A DNA stretch of 64,000 bases, from contig NZ_MDZA01000033.1 of assembly GCF_001816125.1 (NCBI RefSeq), positions 1 to 64,000 on the forward strand. The letters are read 5' to 3'. Position numbers and translations under genes: made by a program. The notes beneath the pieces were generated by a model. The model saw only the letters and a list, made by a program, of their open reading frames with translations. It had not been told where the DNA came from and did not search any database. Shown here one piece after another: positions 25,372 to 34,387 of the stretch. Within the stretch, counting starts at the first letter, position 1. The number at the start of each line of letters is the position of its first letter. This stretch comes from Hymenobacter coccineus (GTDB taxonomy: Bacteria; Bacteroidota; Bacteroidia; Cytophagales; Hymenobacteraceae).

Positions 25372-27555
25372 ATGATTTATAACCGATTGACTCTAGCTTG
25401 GCACCTTTTTAGAAGCGCTGCTACTGGCGCGTGCCTGGCCTGGGGGCTGGCCGCGCCGGCCGCAGCGGCCGGGGCCCCCACCCCTCCGGCCAAGCCCAGC
25501 GCCTACCTGTTTGCCTACTTCACTGGCAACGACAAGAGCGAGGAGGCCATCCGCTTCGCCCTCAGCCCCGACGGCTACCACTACACCGCCCTGAACGGCA
25601 ACCGGCCGGTCGTCCAGTCGGCCGCCATCAGCGAAACCGGCGGCGTGCGCGACCCGCACATTTTGCGCGGGGCCGATGGCAAAACCTTCTATATGGTGGC
25701 CACCGACATGGTATCGGCCAAGGGCTGGAGCTCCAACCGCGGCCTGGTGCTGCTCAAGTCCACCGATTTGGTGAACTGGACGCACAGCGCTATCAATTTT
25801 CAGAAGCGCTACGCCAAGCAAGATGAATTGAAGCGGGTGTGGGCCCCGCAAACCATCTACGACGCCAAGGCTGGCAAGTACCTGGTGTACTTCTCGTTGC
25901 AGTATGGTACGGAGCCCGACAAAATCTACTACGCCTACGCCAACAAGGACTTCACCGACCTGGAAGGCGAGCCGAAGCAGCTGTTTTTCTCGCCCACCAA
26001 CGGCTCGTGCATCGACGGCGACATTGTGGCCAAGGACGGCAAGTACTACCTGTTTTTCAAGACCGAAGGCCAGGGCAACGGCATCAAAATCGCCGTGTCG
26101 GACCGGCTGACTGGCGGCTACGTGTTGCGCGATAAGTACGTGCAGCAAACCACCAGCCCAGTGGAGGGCGCGGGCACCTTCCGGCTCAACAACTCGCCCG
26201 ATTACATCCTGATGTACGATATGTACACCAGCGGCAAGTACCAGTTTACCCGCACCCGCGACCTGGAGCATTTCACGGTGGTAGACCAGGACGTGCGCAT
26301 GAACTTCCACCCGCGCCATGGCACGGTAATGCCCATTACCGCCGCCGAGGCCCAGCGCCTGGCCCAGCGCTGGATGCGCCCGGCCGACGTGCTGCTGACG
26401 GCCCAAAACCCCGCCATCCGCCCGCTGAACACCGTGGAGGACAGCGCCGCCGGCACGGTGGCTTTTCTGGCCCTGCCGGGCACCAGCTTGAAGGCGTTCG
26501 ACCTGAAAATCAATAATCCTGCGCTGCCCGTGTCGCCGAGCGGCCCGCAGAATTTCGCCAGGGGCCCCGTGGCCTACACCGTAGGCCAGGGCGCGGCCCG
26601 GCGCACCTACCAGGTGAGCGTGACCGAAACCCACAACCCCGCGCTGCCCGGCTACTACGCCGACCCGGACATCCTGTATTCGCAGAAAACCAAGCTGTTC
26701 TACCTCTACCCCACCAGCGACGGCTTCAACGGCTGGTCGGGCACGTATTTCAAGGCATTTTCGTCGCCCGATTTGGTGAACTGGAAGGACGAAGGCGTGA
26801 TTCTGGACCTGCCCCGCGACGTGAGTTGGGCCAAAAAGAGCGCCTGGGCCCCCACCATCATCGAGCAGAAAACGGCCGCCGGCTACCGCTATGCCTACTA
26901 TTTCTGCGCGGGTGCTAAAATCGGGGTGGCGCTGACCGACAGCCCCACCGGCCCGTTCAAAGACGCGGGCCAACCCTTGCTCGACAAGCTGCCCGAAGGC
27001 GTGAAAGGCGGCCAGCAGATTGACCCGGCCGCCTTCCGCGACCCCAAAACCGGCAAGCACTACCTCTACTGGGGCAACGGCTACATGGCCGGCGCCGAGC
27101 TCAGCGACGACCTGACGAGCCTCAAGCCCGGCACCACGCAGGTGATGACGCCCGACGGTACGTTCCGCGAGGGGGCCTACGCCTTTTTCCGCAACGGCAC
27201 CTACTACTTCATGTGGAGCGAGGACGACACGCGCAGCCCCAACTACCAGGTGCGCTACGGCACGTCGGATGCGCCGCTGGGCAAGATTACGGTACCGGCC
27301 AACAACTTGGTTATCAGCAAGAACTCGGCCGCCGGCATCTACGGCACCGGCCACAACTCGGTCATCCAGGTGCCGGGGCGCGACGAGTGGTATATCGTGT
27401 ACCACCGCTTCACCTACCCCCAGGGCCTCAAAATGGGCGATGAGGCGGGCTTCCACCGCGAGGTGTGCATTGATAAGCTGGAGTTTAACGCCGACGGCAG
27501 CATCAAGCCGGTAGTGCCCACGCACGCGGGCATCCAGCCGGTGCGGGTAAACTAA
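25372..27555 (+). CDS. Tandem GH43 glycoside hydrolase
   Basis: An exported protein of 727 aa with two five-bladed GH43 propellers. Blade domain 1 (about residues 45-330) has the general-base segment GGVRDPHILRG, an IDGDIV segment with the pKa-modulating Asp, and an acid Glu in SPVEGAGTF. Domain 2 (about 420-720) shows GYYADPDILY, QIDPAAFRDP and FREGAYAFF. Both therefore keep all three carboxylates. A linker with RPADVLLTAQNPAIRPLN resembles a bacterial beta-sandwich. Known activities include arabinofuranosidase, xylosidase and galactosidase; the specificity here is open. The ATG at 25372 begins a basic-hydrophobic signal peptide. It starts 65 nt after GH29 and faces GH92 in convergent orientation. 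Confidence 0.88.
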   Translation: MIYNRLTLAWHLFRSAATGACLAWGLAAPAAAAGAPTPPAKPSAYLFAYFTGNDKSEEAIRFALSPDGYHYTALNGNRPVVQSAAISETGGVRDPHILRGADGKTFYMVATDMVSAKGWSSNRGLVLLKSTDLVNWTHSAINFQKRYAKQDELKRVWAPQTIYDAKAGKYLVYFSLQYGTEPDKIYYAYANKDFTDLEGEPKQLFFSPTNGSCIDGDIVAKDGKYYLFFKTEGQGNGIKIAVSDRLTGGYVLRDKYVQQTTSPVEGAGTFRLNNSPDYILMYDMYTSGKYQFTRTRDLEHFTVVDQDVRMNFHPRHGTVMPITAAEAQRLAQRWMRPADVLLTAQNPAIRPLNTVEDSAAGTVAFLALPGTSLKAFDLKINNPALPVSPSGPQNFARGPVAYTVGQGAARRTYQVSVTETHNPALPGYYADPDILYSQKTKLFYLYPTSDGFNGWSGTYFKAFSSPDLVNWKDEGVILDLPRDVSWAKKSAWAPTIIEQKTAAGYRYAYYFCAGAKIGVALTDSPTGPFKDAGQPLLDKLPEGVKGGQQIDPAAFRDPKTGKHYLYWGNGYMAGAELSDDLTSLKPGTTQVMTPDGTFREGAYAFFRNGTYYFMWSEDDTRSPNYQVRYGTSDAPLGKITVPANNLVISKNSAAGIYGTGHNSVIQVPGRDEWYIVYHRFTYPQGLKMGDEAGFHREVCIDKLEFNADGSIKPVVPTHAGIQPVRVN

Positions 27556-27760
27556 CGCGGCGGCCCGGCCAGTACCGCGCTGCCCCGCTGCGGTCACGCA
27601 CCTGATTGCTTCACCTGGCCGTCCCCGCTTTTTGAGCCGGCGCACGCGCTTCGCAGCACGGCGGCGCAGGGCGCTACCAGCCGGCCGGTTTGGCCAGGGG
27701 CCCTATTTCGCCAGGGTGCGCTAGCTCAGCGCATCGTGGTGCAGTAGGGCCCCGTTGCCG

Positions 27761-30151
27761 CTACTGCGCCGAGGGCGGCGGTACTTGCGTGCCCCACGTT
27801 TTGTTGGGCTGGGGGCCCATCACGAAGGCCAGCGTGCCGCCCCGCATTAGCTCGTCGCGGTAGAGCCAGCAGTTGGCCAGCGGCTGGCCGTTGAGCGTGG
27901 CCGACTGCACGTACACGTTGGTGGCTGAAGTGTTCTTGGCCTCGATGACCAGGGTTTTCTGGTTGCCCAGCCGGATGGTGGCTTTGCTGAAAATGGGGCT
28001 GCCCAGTTCCACCACGGGGCGCGCGTCGGTGAAGCCCTTCACGTCGAACAGGCCCAGCGCCGCCAGCACGTACCACGAGCCCAGCTGGCCTTGGTCCTCG
28101 TCCTGGCCGTAGCCGTAGCCGTGGATGGGCTCGGTGCCATAGAACTCGTTGCAGATTGCGCGCGTCCACTTCTGGGTCAGCCAGGGCTGGCCCGCGAAGT
28201 TGAAGAGCCAGCTGATGTGCAGGTTGGGCTGGTTGCCGTGGTTGTAAATGGCCTTGATGCCCGCAAACGCGTCAATCTCCTTGCCCCCGCCGAAACCGTT
28301 CTTTTCGGACGCGGTGAAGATGCTGTCCAGCCGGTTGTTGAACTGGCGCGGGCCGATGGCGGCAATCAGGGCGGCCGGGTTCTGGGGCACGAAGAAGGTG
28401 TACTGCACGGCATTGCCTTCCTGGAAGCCCCGCCACGGCTCGTACGGGTCGAACTTGTCGACGAAAGTGCCGTCGGCCTTTTTGGGCTGCATGAGCTGGT
28501 TCTGCGGATTAAATAGCTCGCGCCACCCGTTGGACAACTTGAGCAGCGTTTGGTAATCAGCCTGCTTGCCCAAAGACTTGGCCATTTGGGCGGCGGCAAA
28601 GGCACTGAAGCTGTACTCCAGCGTGTGCGACGCCGCGAAGTAGGACCCCGTGGAATCGGTTTTGTAGTACACCCCGTTCTCCAGCTTGTACTCGTCCTTG
28701 AAGGGCACGTAGCCGCGCTGCGCAAAGGCCTTCACGTCCATCTTGCCCGAGCCGAAGGCCCGGTGCTGCCAGTTCAGCTCGTTGGCTTTCACGGCTCGGT
28801 AGGCCAGGTTCACGTCGTAGTTGCGGATGCCCACCTGGTAGGCCGCGGCCACGGCCAGCCCCACAAAGTTGGTGCCCACCCCCGACACGTACTCGCTGTT
28901 GGCCAGGCCGTCGCCGAACCACCCTTTGTCTTGGTACACTTGCAGTTGCGTGTTCACAAAGTTGCCGTACCACTCCGGGTACGCCAGGGCCCAGAGCTGC
29001 GTCAGGTTCCAGTAGCCGCCCCAAATGGCGTCGGTGTTGAGGAACTCGGGCTTGGCCCCGGCCCCGGGGCCCGGCGCCGGCAGCTGCCCGGCCTGGCCGC
29101 CGTGCTTGGGGTAGGCGCCGTTCACGTCGCTGGCCACGCCGCGGCCCAGCAGCGCGTGGAACAAACCGGTGTAGAACTTGACCTTGCTCGCTTCGTCGGG
29201 GCCCTCCACGGCCAGCTTGCCCAGTTCGCGCTGCCAGGTGGCCTGCGCCTGGGCTTTGGCCTGGTCGAACGTCAGCTGGCGGGCCTCGGCCAGCAGGTTG
29301 GCTTTCGCGTTGGCCGTGGAGGTGTAGGAGAGGCCAACCTTGATTTCTACCCGCTCCTTTTCCGCAGTGCGGTACGTCAGGAAAAGCCCGGCCCCGGGGC
29401 CCTTGGCGGCCGTGGTATTTTCCTGCACGCCGCTGGCCCCAAACGCGCCGACGCTGGCCGGTTTTTTACTCAGCTCCCCGTAGAAGTACATGGCCACCCG
29501 CCCCCCGGGGTCGTAGGTCTGCACGTACTTGGGCGAGGTGCTGACGAAGCCCGCAAAGTGCGTGGCGTCCAGCATCTGGATGCTGGCGTCGGTCACCTCA
29601 CTGCTCTCGCCCTGCTTGTGGCCGATGTCGAGGAGAATGCGCGCCTGGTCGCTCTTCGGAAACGTGTAGCGGTGAAAACCCACCCGCTTGGTAGCCGTCA
29701 GCTCGGCCGTGATGCGGTATTTATCCAGCAGCACTTTGTAGTAACCCGGTTCGGCCACCTGGTTTTTGCGGTCGAAGGGCGAGCGGTAGCCGGTGTCCGG
29801 GCCGTCTAATTCGCCGGGCTTTACGCGCAGGGCCCCGGTGGTGGGCATGAAGCTCACGCCGCCCACCTGCCACTCGTGGAAGTGCACGAAGCCCTCGATG
29901 GAGTTCTGCCGGGTGTCGTAGCCCACGGCCTCCCAGCCCGAGGCGTTGCCGTTGTGCCCGTTGGTGGAGGGGGCCAGCTTCGCCATGCCGTAGGGCACGG
30001 CGGCGGGCGTGTAGAAAAACCAGCGACTGTGCGCCGTGCCCACGTTGGGCTGCGCGTACCGCAGCACGCCGGGCCCGGTTTGGGCCCCCGACGGGTGCGC
30101 GGCGAGTAGAGCCGCCAGCAGCACCAGGCCCAATTTGAACGCTTGCTTCAT
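27761..30151 (-). CDS. GH92 alpha-mannosidase family protein
   Basis: A calcium-dependent exo-alpha-mannosidase family protein of 796 aa with a signal peptide (MKQAFKLGLVLLAALLAAHPSGAQ). It has the N-terminal beta-sandwich (PNVGTAHSRWFFYTPAAVPYGM; GFVHFHEWQVGG) and the C-terminal (alpha/alpha)6 barrel with IWGGYWNLTQLWALAYPEWYGNFVN. The catalytic region HGNQPNLHISWLFNFAG is followed by GYGQDEDQGQLGSWYVLAALGLF, the counterpart of the usual acidic GMDD-G-MSAW segment. The altered spacing marks it as a different subgroup from the GH92 at 45345-47548, so substrate or linkage may differ. A long hairpin separates it from the kinase upstream. Confidence 0.9.
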   Translation of the reverse strand: MKQAFKLGLVLLAALLAAHPSGAQTGPGVLRYAQPNVGTAHSRWFFYTPAAVPYGMAKLAPSTNGHNGNASGWEAVGYDTRQNSIEGFVHFHEWQVGGVSFMPTTGALRVKPGELDGPDTGYRSPFDRKNQVAEPGYYKVLLDKYRITAELTATKRVGFHRYTFPKSDQARILLDIGHKQGESSEVTDASIQMLDATHFAGFVSTSPKYVQTYDPGGRVAMYFYGELSKKPASVGAFGASGVQENTTAAKGPGAGLFLTYRTAEKERVEIKVGLSYTSTANAKANLLAEARQLTFDQAKAQAQATWQRELGKLAVEGPDEASKVKFYTGLFHALLGRGVASDVNGAYPKHGGQAGQLPAPGPGAGAKPEFLNTDAIWGGYWNLTQLWALAYPEWYGNFVNTQLQVYQDKGWFGDGLANSEYVSGVGTNFVGLAVAAAYQVGIRNYDVNLAYRAVKANELNWQHRAFGSGKMDVKAFAQRGYVPFKDEYKLENGVYYKTDSTGSYFAASHTLEYSFSAFAAAQMAKSLGKQADYQTLLKLSNGWRELFNPQNQLMQPKKADGTFVDKFDPYEPWRGFQEGNAVQYTFFVPQNPAALIAAIGPRQFNNRLDSIFTASEKNGFGGGKEIDAFAGIKAIYNHGNQPNLHISWLFNFAGQPWLTQKWTRAICNEFYGTEPIHGYGYGQDEDQGQLGSWYVLAALGLFDVKGFTDARPVVELGSPIFSKATIRLGNQKTLVIEAKNTSATNVYVQSATLNGQPLANCWLYRDELMRGGTLAFVMGPQPNKTWGTQVPPPSAQ

Positions 30152-30249
30152 GTGAATCTGGGGAAGAATTAGGTATCAGTGCAGTTGGCAGGTAGGGGCC
30201 CCGGCGAGCCGCCGCTGGGGGCCCCTGTGGTCCCTTGGGCGGAGGGCTG

Positions 30250-30365
30250 AAACGGGGTGGTCCGGCGATTTTTCAGTCGTCGGGCCACTCTTACGATTGC
30301 CCGAAGTCGCCGTTTTTTAGCAAGAGTGGCCCGACGACTGAAAAAGTCGCCGGACCACCCCGTTT
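30250..30365. repeat. Very long inverted repeat (43-44-nt arms)
   Basis: Arms 30250-30292 and 30322-30365 are reverse complements over ~43 positions with a single inserted base in the right arm. The loop is 29 nt. The outer part reads AAACGGGGTGGTCCGGCGA and the inner part CGTCGGGCCACTCTT. It lies just past the kinase stop and upstream of GH92. A stem of this length is beyond an ordinary terminator and suggests a MITE/REP-like insertion. Confidence 0.8.
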
Positions 30366-30373
30366 TAAACCAC

Positions 30374-31222
30374 TCACCTGGCCGTTGCCAGGTGGTAGGA
30401 AACCAGGTCGTCGATGGGCGAGCGGATGATTTTGCCAACGGCCATGCCGTGCGTTGCTGCGGCCTGGGCCAGGGCGTCGCGGAAATGGTAGGCTACCGAC
30501 CCCACGCAGTTGAAGGTTTGGCTTTGGTAGTCGGGGTATTTGGTGATGATGTTCTGAAAAAACGCCTCGAACACTTCCGCGATTAGGGCCCGGCAATAGC
30601 TCGTATCGCCGTGGTCGGAAGCGAACTTGGCGAAGCTGGCCACGAAGCGGTTGGGGAAAGGCTGGTTGTAGAGCCGGTCGAGAATCTCGTCCCGGTCCAG
30701 GCCGTAGGCGGCGCGGAAGGCCTCGGCCAAATCAGCTGGCAGCAGGCCGCGCAGGTAGTCGCGCAGCAGTCGCTTGCCAATGAACGCGCCGCTGCCCTCG
30801 TCGCCCAGGAAGTAGCCCAGCGAATCCACGTTGTGCGTGATGCGCGCGCCGTCGTAAATGCACGAGTTGGTGCCCGTGCCGAGGATGGCGGCAAAGCCGG
30901 GGACCCGGCCCAGCAGCGCCCGGGCCGCAGCGAGCAAATCGTGGCCCACGCTCACGCGGGCCTGCCCAAACACAGCCCCCATGGCATCGGCCACGGTGGC
31001 CACTTGAGTCGCCGATACTACGCTGGCTCCGTAATAGTGCACTTCTGCCACGTCGCCGGTCACCAGGGCGGCCGGCAAGTTTTGGCGGAGTGAAGCCATG
31101 ATGCCGGCCGTGCTGATAAACTCTGGGTTGTAGCCCTCGGTGTTGAAAAACGCGCGCGTGCCCTGGGCGTCCACCAGGCACCAAGTGGTTTTGGTAGAGC
31201 CGCCGTCCGCAATTAGAATCAT
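30374..31222 (-). CDS. BadF/BadG-type sugar kinase, N-acetylglucosamine kinase-like
   Basis: An ASKHA-fold kinase of 282 aa, likely phosphorylating GlcNAc (or another hexosamine) with ATP. Phosphate-1 motif ILIADGGSTKTTWCLVD is at the N-terminus; ILGTGTNSCIYDG forms phosphate-2, and the LGDEGSGAFIGKRLL segment is typical of BadF/NagK members. The ATG at 31222 gives the normal family start; the 37 codons further upstream are AT-rich promoter DNA. By context it would take up the GlcNAc released from N-glycan cores beside GH92. It reads away from the mannose-6-phosphate isomerase, and the two share a 308-bp divergent control region. Specificity is inferred. Confidence 0.85.
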   Translation of the reverse strand: MILIADGGSTKTTWCLVDAQGTRAFFNTEGYNPEFISTAGIMASLRQNLPAALVTGDVAEVHYYGASVVSATQVATVADAMGAVFGQARVSVGHDLLAAARALLGRVPGFAAILGTGTNSCIYDGARITHNVDSLGYFLGDEGSGAFIGKRLLRDYLRGLLPADLAEAFRAAYGLDRDEILDRLYNQPFPNRFVASFAKFASDHGDTSYCRALIAEVFEAFFQNIITKYPDYQSQTFNCVGSVAYHFRDALAQAAATHGMAVGKIIRSPIDDLVSYHLATAR

Positions 31223-31530
31223 GAGAAGGCCAAAAATGAGCGCAATGCGGCTAATCCGGGCGAACGTCCAGCGCTGGACTAAACTCCCTTTCAACCGCAA
31301 CCTTTTGGCAAAGTAAAGAACATTTTTATTCAATGTAAATAATTATTTGATCGTTTATTGTCAAAACAATCATTTTAACCTCAATATTTGCAAGTGGAAA
31401 GGCGCCCGCCACGCTGCCGGCCCTGCCAGTCAGCAGCTGTTGGCAAGTGCAACCAGGGCCCCAGACCGCGGTGGCCCAGTGCCAGGGTGGCGCATCCTCC
31501 TACTACTCATTGCCCAACCCACGTACCCAC
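31223..31530. promoter_or_regulatory. Divergent control region, kinase / isomerase
   Basis: A 308-bp gap with an AT-rich centre (31311-31400). It contains ATTGTCAAAACAAT (31357-31370, arms ATTGT/ACAAT) and, on the minus strand, TACTTTGC (31308-31315), which differs by one spacing base from TAnnTTTG. No gene is visible. It should drive both the kinase and the isomerase-DeoR-transporter group; a DeoR site is a reasonable guess. Confidence 0.4.
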
Positions 31531-33309
31531 ATGCGCCCTTCCAACTACGACAAGTTTCCCTTCGTGCCCGTAACGGCGGAGGCCGGCGCTTGCCGCATTG
31601 GCTGGCCGGCCATTGCCGGGGCCCTACGGGCGGCCCTGGGGGTTGCCCCGGCCCGCCCCGGCCAGCCGCTGGTGCTGGCGGTAGAGTGCTACCCGGGCAC
31701 CGACCTGGCGCTGCTCCAGCGGGAGCTGGTGGGGGCCCTAAAACCTGCCTACTGCCTCGTGGCCGACGACTACTACCGCTCGCCAGCCGAGGTGGACGCG
31801 CTGGTGGCCGGGCCCCTGACCACCGACCCGGTATTCGGCCGGTTCAACGGGCTGACGGTGGCCGATTTCTTCGACCCGCAGCGGTTGCGCGCGGCGCAGG
31901 AACTGCTGGCCCGAGCCGCCGGGCAGCTAGTGCTGGTGCTGGGTACTGGGGCCACGCTTGTCTGCCCGGGCCCCGCCGTGCTGGTCTATGCCGACCTAGC
32001 GCGCTGGGAAATTCAGCAGCGCCAGCGCCGGGGCGAAGTGGCCAACCTGGGCAGCGACAACTTCGCCGAAAAAGCCAGCCTGAAGTATAAGCGCGCCTAT
32101 TTCGTGGACTGGCGGGCCGCCGACCGCTTGAAAAAGCAAGCCCTGCCCCGCGCCGATTTTCTGCTCGACGCCCACGACCCCGCTGCGCCCAAGCTCATTA
32201 CCGGGGCCGACCTGCGGGCCGGGCTGGCGGCCGCGGCGAGGCGCCCGTTCCGGGTGGTGCCGTTTTTCGACCCGGGGCCCTGGGGCGGGCAATTGCTGCG
32301 CGAGGTGTGCGGCCTGCCCGCGGGCCCGGCCAACTACGCCTGGGGCTTCGACTGCGTGCCCGAGGAGAACTCGCTGCTGCTGGGCTTCGGCGACGCGCGG
32401 GTGGAAATCCCCAGCCTCGACCTCGTGTTTGCGCACCCGCGCGAGCTGCTGGGCGAGGCGGTGCACGGCCGTTTTGGCACCGAGTTTCCCATTCGCTTCG
32501 ACTTCCTCGACACCGTGGGCGGCGGCAACTTGTCGCTGCAAGTGCACCCGCTCACCGAGTACGCGCAGGACCAGTTTGGCCTGGCCTACACCCAGGACGA
32601 GAGCTACTACATTCTAGCCGCCGAGCCGGGCGCCATGGTGCACCTGGGCCTGAAGGAAAACATTGACTACCAAGCCATGCTGGGCGATTTGGCGCGGGCC
32701 CAGGACGACCCCGCCGCGCCGTTTCCGGCGGCCACGTACATCAACGAGTTGCCAGCGCGGCCGCACGACCATTTCCTGATTCCGGCCGGCACCGTGCACT
32801 GCGCGGGGGCGGGCAGCCTGGTGCTGGAAATTTCGGCCACGCCCTACATCTTCACTTTCAAGCTGTGGGACTGGGCCCGCCTGGGCCTCGACGGCCAGCC
32901 CCGCCCCGTGCACTTGGCCCACGGTGGCGCCAACATCCAGCCCGACCGGACCACGGCCTGGGTTGCAGCCAACCTCGTCAACCGCTTCGAGCCCGTGGCC
33001 AGCGGCGCGGGTTGGCGCGAGGAGCGCACCGGCCTGCACGCGCGCGAATTCATTGAGACGCGCCGCCACTGGTTCACGGGCCCCGTGCCGCACGACACCC
33101 GCGGCGGCGTGAACGTGCTCAACCTGGTGCAGGGCGCGGAGGCCGTGGTGGAAAGCCTCACCGGGGCCTTCGCGCCTTTCGTGGTGCACTATGCCGAAAC
33201 GTTCATCGTGCCGGCGGCCGTGGGGCCCTACATCGTGCGCCCCCACGGCCCGGCCACCGGCACCGAGTGCGCCACGATGAAGGCGTTCGTCCGCGCGTTT
33301 GGCGATTAG
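31531..33309 (+). CDS. Class I mannose-6-phosphate isomerase with extra N-terminal domain
   Basis: A 592-aa protein. The C-terminal half (from about residue 260) is a zinc cupin phosphomannose isomerase, converting mannose-6-P to fructose-6-P. Its metal-site motifs are LSLQVHPLTEYA and DHFLIPAGTVHCAGAGSLVLEIS, and YIFTFKLWDWARLGLDG follows. The first ~250 residues are a separate domain resembling a degenerate P-loop or uridine-kinase fold (PLVLAVECYPGTDLALLQREL; YFVDWRAADRLKKQ), without a canonical Walker A. This two-part layout is seen in other Bacteroidota homologues. The ATG at 31531 gives the natural start; the frame is open 28 codons upstream but not protein-like. It sits between a GlcNAc kinase and a DeoR regulator. 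Confidence 0.87.
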   Translation: MRPSNYDKFPFVPVTAEAGACRIGWPAIAGALRAALGVAPARPGQPLVLAVECYPGTDLALLQRELVGALKPAYCLVADDYYRSPAEVDALVAGPLTTDPVFGRFNGLTVADFFDPQRLRAAQELLARAAGQLVLVLGTGATLVCPGPAVLVYADLARWEIQQRQRRGEVANLGSDNFAEKASLKYKRAYFVDWRAADRLKKQALPRADFLLDAHDPAAPKLITGADLRAGLAAAARRPFRVVPFFDPGPWGGQLLREVCGLPAGPANYAWGFDCVPEENSLLLGFGDARVEIPSLDLVFAHPRELLGEAVHGRFGTEFPIRFDFLDTVGGGNLSLQVHPLTEYAQDQFGLAYTQDESYYILAAEPGAMVHLGLKENIDYQAMLGDLARAQDDPAAPFPAATYINELPARPHDHFLIPAGTVHCAGAGSLVLEISATPYIFTFKLWDWARLGLDGQPRPVHLAHGGANIQPDRTTAWVAANLVNRFEPVASGAGWREERTGLHAREFIETRRHWFTGPVPHDTRGGVNVLNLVQGAEAVVESLTGAFAPFVVHYAETFIVPAAVGPYIVRPHGPATGTECATMKAFVRAFGD

Positions 33310-33350
33310 CCCGCCGAACGGTTTGCCTTAGCTACTAATCAATTAAGCAC

Positions 33351-34151
33351 ATGTCTGACCTATTAGCTTCTGAAAACGCCGCCACGGTGCGCGCCCAAAC
33401 CATCGTGGAAAAGCTGCTGCACACCGGCACCGTGGCCGTGGACGAGCTGGCCACGCAGTTCGGCGTGTCGGTGGCCACGGTGCGGCGCGATCTGGTCGAG
33501 CTGGAGCACCGCGGCCGGCTGCGGCGCACCCACGGCGGGGCCGTGCCCCTGGAACCGCTGCTCTATGAGCCGTTTCGCTACAAGTCCAGCTTTCACGAGC
33601 AGATCGACCGCAACCTGGCCGAGAAGCGCCGCATCGGGCTGGCGGCGGCGGCCCTCATCCAGCCGGGCGAAACCATTTCGCTCACGGCCGGCACCACCAC
33701 CACGCAGGTTGCGCGCAGCCTGCGGCCGGGGGCGGGCGTGACGGTCGTCACCAACACCGTGAACGTGGCCATGGAGCTGAGCCAGCGCGACGACGTGCGG
33801 GTGTTCGTGACGGGGGGCTTTCTGACCGGCGGCTGGTTCTCGCTGGTGGGCCCCGCCACCACCCAGGCTTTGGAACAATTCTTTGTGGACAAGGTCTTTA
33901 TCGGCGTCAACGGCATCGACGCGCAGCGGGGCCTGACGTCGCTGCACCCGGAGGAAGCCGCCGTGATCCAAGTCATGGTGCGTCAGGCCAAGCGCCGCAT
34001 CGTGGTGGCCGACCACAGCAAGCTCGGCGTGGTGGCCACCTCGCTCATTTGCCCCGCGGCGGAAATCCACCAGCTCATTACCGACACCGGCGCAACCGAG
34101 GCGCAAGTAGCGCCCTTCCGCCAGCTGGGCATCGAGGTGCTACTGGTGTGA
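33351..34151 (+). CDS. DeoR/GlpR-family transcriptional regulator
   Basis: A sugar-responsive repressor of 266 aa. The N-terminal winged helix-turn-helix (residues about 12-65) contains VDELATQFGVSVATVRRDLVELEHRGRLRRTHGGAVP, with the DeoR signature RRDL...L-R-HGG. The C-terminal DeoRC phosphosugar-binding domain (about 85-240) has SLTAGTTTTQVARSL, VVTNTVNVAMEL and ADHSKLG. The ligand is usually a sugar phosphate, here plausibly mannose-6-P or fructose phosphate given the isomerase 41 nt upstream. It probably controls the isomerase, the kinase and the downstream sugar porter; direct operator evidence is lacking. Confidence 0.93.
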   Translation: MSDLLASENAATVRAQTIVEKLLHTGTVAVDELATQFGVSVATVRRDLVELEHRGRLRRTHGGAVPLEPLLYEPFRYKSSFHEQIDRNLAEKRRIGLAAAALIQPGETISLTAGTTTTQVARSLRPGAGVTVVTNTVNVAMELSQRDDVRVFVTGGFLTGGWFSLVGPATTQALEQFFVDKVFIGVNGIDAQRGLTSLHPEEAAVIQVMVRQAKRRIVVADHSKLGVVATSLICPAAEIHQLITDTGATEAQVAPFRQLGIEVLLV

Positions 34152-34203
34152 TGTCAACGATTTATTGATGCTGTTTGGGATATCCTGGAATCTAGAAGTG
34201 ACT

Positions 34204-34295
34204 GTCATGCTAAGCCTGTCGAAGCATCTCTCCTGCTTACTGATTACTAATGCGGGAGAGATGCTTCGGCTGCGCGGACGCCAGATGGGCATGAC
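34204..34295. repeat. Dispersed palindromic repeat, variant copy
   Basis: Arms 34204-34236 and 34252-34295 share GTCATGC...GAAGCATCTCTCC with the reverse complement GAGAGATGCTTC...GCATGAC. The right arm carries an insertion. The layout (CATG, then GAAGCATCT, loop, complement) matches the family at 4560 and 62666, but the inner sequence (TAAGCCTGTCGAAGC) belongs to a different subfamily. Confidence 0.7.
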
Positions 34296-34387
34296 GGTCA
34301 GCTTCATTATAAAGACTGACTATTACCGCACAAAAACCGGCTACCGCCGTCCCTCTACCCACTCTACTTGCTTAATTCCCACTTGCC

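Noticed and set aside
27556..27760. Terminator between convergent GH43 and GH92
   Set aside because: Only short, weak complementarities were found in this 205-bp gap; not enough to call a hairpin.
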